Assembly: GCA_964058805.1 (NCBI GenBank) | Contig: CAXKVV010001306.1 | Coordinates: 1 to 21,872 of the forward strand | Direction of reading: 5' to 3' | From: Schoenoplectus triqueter | Taxonomy: Eukaryota; Streptophyta; Magnoliopsida; Poales; Cyperaceae | DNA: 21,872 nucleotides | Part shown: positions 10,301-17,162 of the stretch, one piece after another | Layout: each line of letters starts with the position of its first letter | Numbering within the stretch: the stretch's first letter is position 1 | Made by a program: the position numbers and the translations under genes | The notes under the pieces: generated by a model | What the model was told of the DNA's origin: nothing | Database searches by the model: none | Seen by the model: the letters and a program-made list of their open reading frames with translations, nothing else

Positions 10301-11936
10301 AATGGAAAGACAAGGTAATCTCGGGAATGTGCAGAGTGTAATGACGTTAAATTATAATGATCTTCCTTACCATCTTAAGCCTTGCTTTTTATGCTTTAGC
10401 ATCTTTCCGGTTATCAAAGCATCTCGACTTATTAGGATTTGGATTGCTGAAGGATTTGTGGAGATGAGAAGGGGTGTTTCACTCGAAGAAATAGCAAAAT
10501 GGTACCTGGACGAGCTGATTGACAGGAACCTAGTCCAGGTGATGGATAGAGATTTTTTGGGAAGATGCAAAATTTGTTGTGTAAATTGCTTTATGCATGA
10601 GGTTATTAAGAACAAGTCAAAGGAGGAGAACTTTGTTATGCTATATGATACAGAACACTTGCAAAGGGCGCATCAAGTCCCTAGACACAGTGTTCTCAAT
10701 AGGATTCGACGTCTTGCCATTCAGAAAGCCAATCCATCTGAGATAGTGAGCAAATCTGCCTCCTCAAACCTCCGATCGCTTATCCTCCAACTTGGTAAGC
10801 CAATATATAGAAGGGAAACAACAACTGTGAGAATCAGTGTTGCTCAATTCAAGCTCTTGAGGGTGCTTGACTTGGAAGGTACATTTATTGATAGTCTTCC
10901 ATTTGAGTTCACTTCCTCTCATGTACTGCTCAAGTATCTGAGCTTGAGAAATACCAAATTACTAGTCCTTCCACAATCTTTAAAGAAGCTAAAGAACCTT
11001 GAAACGCTTGATATTCGGGGTACTTTCATAATGAAGATACCTAGGGATATTACCAAGCTCAAGCAGTTGCGTCATCTCTTTGTTCCATATCCTCCATATG
11101 AGTATGTTTCACCAACAAAAGCTGATCTTTTTATCAGATGGTTGGAACATTCCAATGCAAAGGGTGCTGAATTGCCTATAGGCATTGGAATGTTGCAAGC
11201 ACTGTGGGATCTCTCTCTCATTGATGCTTTCGATTCTAGTGTAGTAAGGGAGCTGGGAGAGATGACCCAGTTAAGAAAACTCGGCATTAGACGACTTACA
11301 AGGGAAGGTTGTGCTATACTCTGTACCATAATGGATAAGATGAGCCATCTAATTTCAATCACACTCCTATCCATGTCCCGGAATGAACCTATTCTGCTCA
11401 GTGATATGAATCATCCTCCCCTGCTACTAGAACGCCTCTTTCTAGCAGGGCCTCTTGTAAACTTACCAGTTTGGTTTTCTTTTCTTTCCCATCTCAATAG
11501 ACTTGTGCTTGTTGGTTCAAGGCTACAACATGATCCCTTCACTGTCCTTGAGGAACTACCAAATCTTATAGTACTTTTTCTAGTGGAAGCTTACCGTGGC
11601 TTCATCCTTAATGCTAACACAGACAAGTTTCTGAAGTTGAGACAATTGCATATCAGCTACTCAAATAGGTTGCAGAGGATTGTTCTGCAGAAAGGGGCAA
11701 TGAGAGAGCTCAAGGAGTTTTCTATCTGGTACTGCACAGAGTTGGAGCAGGTTCCTTTTGGCATAGAGAATCTGAATTGCCTCAAAGAGTTTCATTTGCT
11801 AGGCATGCCGCAAGGGTTTATAGATAACTTGCGAAAAGACCAGGGCCATGATCACCATAGAGTTGCTCATATTCAAATTGTTAAGTCTTCAACCCGATCA
11901 ACCCATAATGGAGAATGGATCAATGAACTGATCTGA
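4196..11936 (+). CDS. CC-NB-ARC-LRR (CNL) disease-resistance-type protein, two exons
   Basis: Exons 4196-4339 and 9264-11936 join in phase 0, giving 938 residues, normal for RPM1-like CNLs. Family role: intracellular receptors that sense pathogen effectors and switch from ADP to ATP state. Domains: Rx-type coiled coil (about 1-130) with MEDCLEVF in place of the EDVID core; P-loop GMRGVGKTT (181-189); kinase-2 YLIVLDDML (267-275); RNBS-B GSKIMVTTS (293-301); GLPL (361-364); RNBS-D CFLCFSIFP (422-430) followed by LIRIWIAEGFVE; then KSKEENF and LRRs from about 570 to 930. Odd points: the MHD position reads VNC (488-490), kinase-2 lacks its usual Trp, RNBS-B has TTS not TTR, and RNBS-D lacks the acidic residues after FP. 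The frame is open throughout, which argues against an old pseudogene. The acceptor could instead follow 9260, adding one Gln. No transcript evidence is available here. Confidence 0.82.
5014..5073 (+). repeat. Short tandem duplication with AAATAGAGAAGAGA
   Basis: Two copies of a unit near CCTAAxxATAAATAGAGAAGAGA lie side by side within the CNL intron, just upstream of the pyrimidine-rich block. The duplication is small and imperfect. No function is evident. Confidence 0.45.
5220..5600 (+). other. Pyrimidine-rich, gene-start-like block inside the CNL intron
   Basis: About 350 bases are C/T-rich and clearly richer in GC than the DNA on either side. The composition resembles a plant 5' leader. 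An ATG at 5571 starts MDFAVIIVLEE and meets a stop after 18 codons as the sequence turns AT-rich. Open frames across the block (5137-5412) show no recognised domain. It could be a captured promoter/leader piece of another gene, an alternative first exon, or chance. Confidence 0.3.
5921..7135. mobile_element. MITE-like element with terminal inverted repeats, swollen by a TTA array
   Basis: The left end reads GGGTTTGTTTGGCA (5921-5934). The right end is its near-perfect inverse, TGCCAAACGAACCC (7122-7135), with one mismatch. TTT flanks both ends (5918-5920 and 7136-7138), compatible with a 3-bp target duplication as made by PIF/Harbinger (Tourist-like) MITEs, though TTT is weak evidence in AT-rich DNA. 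Short inverted motifs GGAATAGC/GCTATTCC recur near the left end (5941, about 5971, 6066). There is no transposase. Superfamily placement is tentative. Confidence 0.6.
6074..6978. repeat. About 900 bp of TTA/ATT and GATTAT simple sequence
   Basis: This is nearly pure A/T, built from ATT, TTAT, TATTA and GATTAT(G) units, with G mainly in GATTATG and C almost absent on the plus strand. It is an irregular, mixed trinucleotide/hexanucleotide microsatellite lying wholly between the inverted ends of the MITE-like element. Such DNA is expected to be slip-prone and easily melted. Confidence 0.9.
7226..7631 (-). mobile_element. Ty1/copia-type LTR (406 bp), minus orientation
   Basis: On the plus strand it starts TGTTG and ends CAACA, the inverted ends of a plant LTR. 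Read on the minus strand it begins TGTTGAGAGTC, and just before it stands GAAGGGAAG, a polypurine tract, so this would be a 3' LTR. A TATA-like TTATAAATAAAGG lies inside it on the minus strand (about 7417-7429). The internal sequence beyond 7632 gives no clear pol frame on that strand, so this is a truncated copy or recombination relic. Open frames within it have no coding signature. Confidence 0.6.
7632..7640 (-). other. Polypurine tract next to the copia LTR
   Basis: CTTCCCTTC on the plus strand, or GAAGGGAAG on the minus strand, lies immediately before the LTR start TGTTGAGAG. This is the usual place and composition for the plus-strand primer site of an LTR retrotransposon. Confidence 0.45.
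7801..7932 (+). pseudogene. C-terminal scrap of a Ty1/copia polyprotein (RNase H end)
   Basis: One plus-strand frame reads LKLKYMRIEQ, then a TAA stop (7840-7842), then VADYLIKGLSSMDMTKF and later KIGMLDVFSG before TAG (7930-7932). The Q-V-A-D-x-x-x-K-x-L block followed by K-x-G-M-x-D is the characteristic end of copia pol. It is oriented opposite to the neighbouring LTR (7226-7631), so two unrelated fragments, or a rearranged copy, lie side by side. The upstream polyprotein is missing and an in-frame stop is present. Confidence 0.6.
7992..8010 (+). repeat. A19 homopolymer
   Basis: Nineteen consecutive A residues follow about 60 bases after the copia pol stop. This may be the poly(A) trace of a retroposed transcript or simply a homopolymer. 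Confidence 0.6.
8035..8260 (-). repeat. Degenerate GGGTCGGAT/AAAG-type repeat relic
   Basis: On the minus strand, motifs such as GGGTCGGATAAAGATC and GGATCAGATAAAGATTGG recur several times at uneven spacing, like worn copies of a GGGTC-rich non-autonomous transposon. No terminal repeats or target duplication could be identified. Confidence 0.3.
9264..11936 (+). CDS. Exon 2 of the CNL gene: rest of CC, NB-ARC and LRR
   Basis: This exon has 890 codons plus TGA. The acceptor is CCCAGCAG|GTA. Reading upstream in frame gives only a GTG at 9252 and no good ATG, so the open frame cannot be a complete gene by itself. The missing coiled-coil start is supplied by 4196-4339. The P-loop lies at 9660-9686, kinase-2 DDML at 9933-9944, the RNBS-B TTS serine at 10020-10022, and the VNC at the MHD position at 10581-10589. 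Confidence 0.85.
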   Translation, partial: VESKGSHFLEEEGLITWVNEVRELAYDMEDCLEVFFNSVATDTSAWNYFSPKVIIQRHRLASKVRKLKAKAVEADNRKNRYPAVTNHQLPFTRVENYNSEHESMLVGISLHRRQLTEYLEKNGEQMKIVAVVGMRGVGKTTVVRKVFEEHKARSVFHSHVWITISHFNVEAPYGIHSLLRSLISRLFRNGGEKIDEDLDNMEYDQLTEVVRDYLQDKKYLIVLDDMLSSKAWDNIRSAFPNGLSGSKIMVTTSIDSVAESCQRNNPGAGHIHRLEPLSPEDSMLLFVRSMFGSTTCTPNLEQHSRKIVEKCGGLPLAINSVGNLVAKKKPQSATDWETVLETLNSEMERQGNLGNVQSVMTLNYNDLPYHLKPCFLCFSIFPVIKASRLIRIWIAEGFVEMRRGVSLEEIAKWYLDELIDRNLVQVMDRDFLGRCKICCVNCFMHEVIKNKSKEENFVMLYDTEHLQRAHQVPRHSVLNRIRRLAIQKANPSEIVSKSASSNLRSLILQLGKPIYRRETTTVRISVAQFKLLRVLDLEGTFIDSLPFEFTSSHVLLKYLSLRNTKLLVLPQSLKKLKNLETLDIRGTFIMKIPRDITKLKQLRHLFVPYPPYEYVSPTKADLFIRWLEHSNAKGAELPIGIGMLQALWDLSLIDAFDSSVVRELGEMTQLRKLGIRRLTREGCAILCTIMDKMSHLISITLLSMSRNEPILLSDMNHPPLLLERLFLAGPLVNLPVWFSFLSHLNRLVLVGSRLQHDPFTVLEELPNLIVLFLVEAYRGFILNANTDKFLKLRQLHISYSNRLQRIVLQKGAMRELKEFSIWYCTELEQVPFGIENLNCLKEFHLLGMPQGFIDNLRKDQGHDHHRVAHIQIVKSSTRSTHNGEWINELI

Positions 11937-12320
11937 AAATTATAAATTTATAATATTGAGGTTGAGGGGGTACAATTCAATGTCAAGTTGGCGCATGTGA
12001 AATAAGTCATAAAGGAACAATAACATATGACGTGTTGTGTGAGAGATTGAATAAAAACTAAAAAGAACTGCTATTACTTTGATATTTTTTTAATATCCCG
12101 GCGTGATAAATTTTGCTCTTTCAATATTACTTCGTAATAAAAGGCAATTTTTATTTTTATTTTTTAAAATTTATATGTTCTACACAAACGTTGACACATA
12201 ACAAACACATTTAAAGACGGACATATCTTGTACGATGTGTTAGATTTATTATGTATTTTAAATGTGCGTGTTCAGATTTTCAAAATTTTGATATGTTAAA
12301 ATATACATATCTAAACACAT
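11937..12320 (+). other. 3' flank of the CNL gene
   Basis: AT-rich 3' flank. AATAAA at 12050-12055, 114 bases after the stop, is a plausible polyadenylation signal. Beyond it lies AT-rich DNA with loose inverted pieces (ACACATTTAAA near 12206 and TTTAAATGTG near 12257) and nothing else recognised. Confidence 0.45.
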
Positions 12321-12328
12321 GAATACAC

Positions 12329-12611
12329 ACAGTTTTTAGTAATAATAATTATTATTAAATTAATATTATTAAAAATAAAAGTGAGAACCGTAAAATTTCA
12401 AATATACGAATGGCAGCGCGCCACTGTTAGTGGCGCGTTTGCTTCTTATATATACAAAACGCGCAACACTTCTCCATCTCACTTGCGCGGGTTTGGACGA
12501 AACGCGCCACTGCCAGTGACGCACTGCCATTCGTATATTTAAAATTTTATGGTTCTCACTCTTATTTTTAATAATATTAATTTAATAATAATTATTAACT
12601 ATAAAAACTGT
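12329..12611. mobile_element. 283-bp fold-back MITE with 8-bp target duplication
   Basis: Two arms of about 113 bp (12328-12440 and 12500-12612) are close inverted copies around a 59-base spacer. The ends read ACAGTTTTTA on both sides. GAATACAC flanks the element directly (12321-12328 and 12612-12619), an 8-bp target duplication suggesting hAT; with one more T on each side it is 9 bp, which would suggest Mutator-like. The inner part of each arm is GC-rich and has its own small hairpin. No coding capacity. As RNA it would form one long hairpin. Confidence 0.8.
12421..12437. repeat. Nested small hairpin in the left arm of the fold-back MITE
   Basis: CGCGCCACT and AGTGGCGCG form a perfect 9-bp stem around GTT at about 12418-12438. 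The right arm has a weaker matching hairpin around CGCCACTGCCAGTGACG at about 12504-12521. These GC islands contrast with the AT-rich outer arms. Confidence 0.6.
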
Positions 12612-12619
12612 GAATACAC

Positions 12620-13160
12620 GTCCTATATTGAACACGTCACAGGCTAACACGTGACCCGCACGGTCATTCATCAATTCACTACCCTATAAGACCTATAAAC
12701 TATAAATTAAAACTTTTCTTGCTGTACCGATGGCTATATTATAGCATGGAACCATTCCAAAAGGCAACCATTTGATTTTTTCGCCAATAAACCATCCATA
12801 TGGTCGGGGATCACTATCTTCTCGAGCTTTTTCTTTTTTCTTTGGAGAGATTTGGAAGGTTAATTTGAACGTCTTGGCAAGTCAAATATAAATTTTGATG
12901 TACAGATTTATTATTATTAAATCAGGAACCGTTGATCGTTGATCGGATGTTCAAATGAAAAGTATCGGATGTGAATATTATTTTGTGGGCTTCAGAGATG
13001 TGGTTTCTATGGTCGGAGCTGAGTAAACTTTAAAAGCCTGCAATCCTGGACTTCAGCTGAGTAAATTTTGAAAGCCTCTAAATCTGGGCTTGAGCAAAAA
13101 ATTCAGGCCCGTTAAGCCTGGTTGACATCCATTTCTAGCCTAGAGACGGTAGCATTAGAA
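12620..13160. other. Intergenic DNA between two transposons, no gene seen
   Basis: Mixed sequence without open frames of note. Two similar phrases, GCTGAGTAAA followed by AAAGCCT, occur at about 13018-13042 and 13057-13080, a short local duplication of about 40 bases. No terminal repeats or coding motifs recognised. Confidence 0.35.
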
Positions 13161-13168
13161 GTCTAGAA

Positions 13169-13776
13169 TAGGGCTGCAAACGAGTCGAGTCGAGTCGAGT
13201 CGAGCTGGGTTTAATTCAAGCTCGGCTCATGAAAATTCGAGTCGAGTCGAGCTGAACTCATAAAACGCTTCGAGCTGAAAAACCTAGCTCAAACTCGGCT
13301 CGTTACTATTCGAGCTAGCTCGCGAGCTGACTCACGAGCCAATGCATATGCGTTAACTCAATTTGATATTTAGATTTAATACATCTACAAACTATAAGGT
13401 TGGTACATCTAAAAGATTGATATGAGAATTAGTACAAAATTTGTATATTAACAAACTATATTTTTAATGACATCTTCGCTGCATTAATTTGAATGGATGA
13501 ACCAATAAAAAACTATCGAGTCAGATATACGAATCTAATTACGAGCGAGTAAGAGACGTTTTTAAGCCGCTAACATGGTGAGATGATGAGAGAAAAATTA
13601 TTGGATTAGAGTTCGGCAAAAAAAAATATAAACTATTTTTTATTCGAGCTGAGTCGAGCCACGAGCCGAGCTGACCCCAACTCAAACTCAACACATTTAA
13701 CTACCGAGCCAGATTAGCTCGAGCCCGAGCCAAACCTGAGCTGAGCCACGAGCCCGAGCTTTTTTGTGCAGCCCTA
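13169..13776. mobile_element. Non-autonomous hAT-like element (608 bp) with perfect 8-bp target duplication
   Basis: The left end is TAGGGCTGCA and the right end is TGCAGCCCTA, a perfect 10-bp inverted pair. GTCTAGAA flanks both ends (13161-13168 and 13777-13784). An 8-bp duplication plus a TAGGG-type end is the hAT signature. Both subterminal regions are packed with GAGTCGAG / GAGCCGAGC motifs, on the plus strand at the left and largely inverted at the right, as expected for clustered transposase-binding sites. The centre is AT-rich with no transposase, so movement would need an autonomous partner. Confidence 0.88.
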
Positions 13777-13946
13777 GTCTAGAACACTCAATTGGTGGGC
13801 TCGACAGCGCCTGGGAAATTCTGTAACAATGCAACTTAAATTTAGTTTCTTACCCGGCGCATTTTAGAACCGATTTTTTTCAATTAAGCAAATAATTAAT
13901 ATAATTAAATATATAGAAAAATCGGAGGAATAATTCGGGTTATAGG

Positions 13947-14330
13947 TAGAGGTGGCAAATCGGGCGGGTCAGGTCGGGTTCGGGTTCGGATGGATCGGGT
14001 CGGGTAAGTTTGACCAAAAATATTGTCGGGTCATAGGTCGGGTTCGGGTCGATTTGGTCCAGGTCGGGTCGAGTTTCGGGTTGAATATTATCGGGTTTGT
14101 TTGGGTCTCGGGTCATTTCGGGTCAGGTCGGGTCGGGTTTCAGGTTCTCATTAGCTTAGATCATCTCGGGTTTCGGGTCATTCGGGTTCAGGTCGGGTCA
14201 GGTTTCAGGTCATCTGATATCGGGTAGTCTCGGGTTTCGAGTTGCCTCGGGTCGGGCCGGGCCGGGTCGGGTTCTTTTTTTGTCACATTTTATTTCGGGT
14301 CGGGTCGGGTCGAATTTCAGGTCTTTAGAC
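13947..14330 (+). mobile_element. One-ended GGGTC-rich hAT-like relic
   Basis: The left end TAGAGGTGGCAAAT resembles common plant hAT ends and is followed by about 370 bases of irregular CGGGT / TCGGGTC units. I find no inverse end (ATTTGCCACCTCTA) downstream, so the right end is lost or too diverged. An open frame at 13952-14227 is a product of the repeat and not a gene. Confidence 0.5.
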
Positions 14331-15300
14331 TTTAAAATATTTTTTCTCAGAAATATATTTTAGCCAATGCCAGGTCTAAACTTTTTAATTATATTATGAT
14401 CAATTTAATTTTTTAAATAATATAGTTATATAGATATGATTAATTAGTTGGAATTTAGTCTGATTAGTTTTAGATCGAGATATCATTCAATTTATTAATA
14501 AACTTAAGACATTCTTGATAGTTAACGAAGGTAGAACAATATTTTCTAAGGACTAATATATGTTATCGAAATAATAAATTTTAATATCAGAATACATTAG
14601 TTGATCAGGAAATTTTACACGATATAACGGATGATCAATCAAAACAGTGTATATGTATAGTGTACAACTAATTATCTTGGTCAGAGACTTTTAAGAGTAT
14701 ATATCATCCATATACTAACCTTGTTTTTTTTTATATTATTACGTTCTGAAATTTTTTTAATAAGTTTCATTTGAATTCAGAAGTTACAGCAACAAAAAAA
14801 TGCACGCCTCAATTTAAAATTTTAAATCAATTAAGACTTCTAATTTTAGCTTATTTTGTGTGCTGGTATGGTACAAATTAAAACAGCGCATTTGTTATGA
14901 AACTGATAATTAAATACAAATAACGTTTTTGGATATAGAAAAACAATTACGCTATTGATGATGCCGCTTCAACTGAGAGAAATATGTATTTATTTTTCTT
15001 TCTATGGGATCGAATTAGATTAAATATGCAAATTTTAAATTATGCTATTGAGTATGCAAATTTTATTAGATAAAATATGCAATGAACTTACTCGATTTTA
15101 GTAGGCAACTTTATTCTGATTTCTGACAGCGTAGCAGAGCGCACTATAATTTCCAATTCCTAGTTTTTGGTGAATTTTTGACGAAAATTTCCCCCCAATA
15201 CCTCTTAGTGCTATGAAACCCTAATATGTACTAATCCAGATTCACTACTATGCAGTATTATACAACACAATATATATATCATTCAATAACTTTATAAGTC
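14331..15300. other. AT-rich intergenic stretch with an LTR-like scrap
   Basis: No gene seen. At 14668-14703 a 36-base run closely resembles part of the copia LTR at 18157-18191 (both contain GACTTTTAAGAGTATAT), and CCATATACTAACC at about 14708 resembles CCACATACTAACC at about 18119. This points to a small relic of a related LTR. Confidence 0.4.
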
Positions 15301-15387
15301 GTGCTGATACGAATCTTAAGAAATTTCAACAGTTTAGATACATTAAGTATTGTTGTGACTTGTGCGCAGTCGACAAATTTCTTCTAC

Positions 15388-15672
15388 ATGAAACTCTTTG
15401 CTCCTCAGTTTTCTCTCTCTTCCCTCCCAGTCGACAAATCTTTTCACTTCACTGCCATATTTCTTTTTCCCCTCTTTCATCCCTCTTTTTCTCCGTCGAT
15501 CGCGCACTGCCTCCACAACGCGCTACCACTCGCGACCCCTGTGCTCTGTCCGTTCCGTTTTCCCCTCTCTCGGCTCAACTCTTCTTTACCTTGCGCGCCG
15601 AGAAGAGTCGCCGAGCAGCCACCGAGAAGAGTCGCCAAGAACCCCCATGTATTTATCAATTTTTTATTATAA
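15388..15672 (+). other. Pyrimidine-rich, gene-start-like block with a possible 94-codon frame
   Basis: From about 15390 to 15660 the DNA is strongly C/T-rich and much richer in GC than its flanks, as in a plant leader or first exon. An ATG at 15388 opens a frame starting MKLFAPQFSLSSLPV, rich in Ser, Pro and hydrophobic residues, ending at 15672. A possible donor follows (CCCCCAT|GTATTTATC, about 15648). All three plus frames are open here, which weakens the coding claim. The end holds two copies of CCGAGAAGAGTCGCC with a 24-base period. It may be a gene start cut off by the retrotransposon at 16255, or only a promoter/leader piece. Confidence 0.3.
15598..15639 (+). repeat. Two-copy 24-bp repeat
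   Basis: CCGAGAAGAGTCGCC followed by G/A-AG occurs at 15598-15615 and 15622-15639, an in-phase duplication of 24 bases within the GC-rich block. Confidence 0.6.
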
Positions 15673-16114
15673 ATTTACTTTTTTGTTGGCAGTATCTTAT
15701 ATTTGTTTGGAATTTAGATTTTTTTTGGGAGGGAAGTTTATCGATGTTCATTATGGAATTTTATTAGAAATTTGCTTCTTCTTGTTTTGGTGCTAGATAG
15801 GCTGAATAAGCTTTGTTGCTAGAACCGGTTGCATTATTTTGTTGCTTTACTAACCAGTTGTATTTTATTTTGGTGCTCTATTAAAACCAGATGCATTTAA
15901 TCTCTCTTTTCGTTTCTTTTTATTTTCTTGAGCTGGAAAGCAACTAAACTGCATAGCTTGTACTTAATGATGAAAGCTCAAAATGAGTTTGCAATTAACG
16001 ACTAGATTTACTAATTTACCATCTTTCAAATAGTGCATGAGATTGTCCAATTGCATCTCTGTTACAGTATATATCAGTATACGCATATTGAGAGAGGATC
16101 AGGTTTAGTTATAG

Positions 16115-16198
16115 GCCCCGGTAGAGCTGCAAAGTGAACTTGAAAAGGCAGCTAGTCTGATGTCCGCCCTCGCTATCGGAAAAATCCACCCATGCTGA
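16115..16198 (+). pseudogene. Possible exon remnant next to the retrotransposon insertion
   Basis: After an acceptor-like TTATAG, a GC-richer stretch reads VELQSELEKAASLMSALAIG in one frame (with a few residues on each side) and ends at TGA 16196-16198. The helical, charged pattern and abrupt change in composition resemble a coding exon, but I recognise no family. It lies 57 bases before the LTR at 16255, so it could be a remnant of a gene disrupted by the insertion. Weak evidence. Confidence 0.25.
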
Positions 16199-16319
16199 AA
16201 TGGTTATATAGCTTGTTTTCAGTTAATAGATTATAAAACCTTCCAGGGTGGACCTGTTGGGATTCGGAATGCCCAAATCCCATTAATGCTCAAGCTGCGG
16301 AAAGACCGTAGAACAAAAA

Positions 16320-16491
16320 TTTTACTTCTACTTAAGTTAGGGATTAAAGTATGTCGGATAATAACCGAGAGTTACAGACATTTAATCCTTTACAAAAGAC
16401 GGTAAAATATTATTTTACTTCTAACTTAAGCTTAGGGTTAAAGTGATGTGTCGGATGATTACCGAGAGATACACACCTCTTTAAACCTTTA
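16320..16491. repeat. Tandem duplication in the LTR (period about 93 bp)
   Basis: Units at 16320-16393 and 16413-16491 both start TTTTACTTCTA(A)CTTAAG and contain GTCGGAT and ACCGAGAG. They differ by several substitutions and small indels, so the duplication is not recent. Confidence 0.7.
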
Positions 16492-16680
16492 TTGATCTAC
16501 TCCATGATTGATTTCTAAAATATTAATCTACTTAACAATTAAATAGATTAATATAAGATGTTATACCTCGCTTCCAAATTTTAATTGGAATGAAAATCGG
16601 CTTGTCTCGGAGCACCAAACGTCTGATGCCTCTGTAGGTTATCCACCAGGACTGACCAGAGAGCGGTTTATTTCTTTTGC

Positions 16681-16822
16681 CAGAAATACTGTAAACCGCG
16701 GTTTTTCGCAAAAACACTATTCACCCGAGAAAAAGACGAAATAGTACTATTCACGACTCGCAGTAATTCTGTTTCACAAATGTGCAGAAATACCGCAACT
16801 TTCGTAAAAACACTATTCACCG
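16681..16822. repeat. Direct repeat CAGAAATACxG ... AAAAACACTATTCACC in the LTR
   Basis: Two copies, 16681-16723 and 16785-16822, share CAGAAATAC-x-G near the start and AAAAACACTATTCACC at the end, with a spacer of about 60 bases. Confidence 0.6.
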
Positions 16823-16927
16823 ATCCCGTGAATTCTGAAACAACCGTATACCGGGAGAGAGAAAGTAGAACTGATTTGGTGGAAGTTTCTCTCTCACCCT
16901 ACCCCTCTATTTATAGAAAAAATGGAA

Positions 16928-17162
16928 TTGACAAATTACCAAAATGCCCTCGTGAATAGTAAGGAGGTTTCAAAGTGAAAAGACCAAAATACCCTTAAAG
17001 TTCATTCAATTTACCAAAACGCCATTGGGCTTTTTGGCCAAATTACCGAAATACCCTTGGGCTTTTGGACAAATTACCAAAATACCCTTGGAGCTCATCA
17101 TGGGCCTTTTTGGGCTTTTCGGATTTTGGGCTTTTTTGGGCTTTTCTGATTTTGGGCTTTTA
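16928..17162. repeat. Array of CAAATTACCAAAATACCCT and TTGGGCTTTT units in the LTR
   Basis: Units near CAAATTACC(A/G)AAATACCCTTGG alternate with TTGGGCTTTT. At least four copies of the first motif and six of the second occur at uneven spacing. This is a variable, low-complexity part of the LTR. Confidence 0.65.

Noticed and set aside
13952..14227. A 91-codon Gly/Val-rich frame
   Set aside because: It is produced by the CGGGT repeat units of the hAT-like relic.
13939..16114. GTTATAGG at 13939-13946 and again near 16108 as a target duplication of one large element
   Set aside because: The sequence before the second copy has no inverse of TAGAGGTGGCAAAT, so an 8-base match over 2 kb is probably chance.
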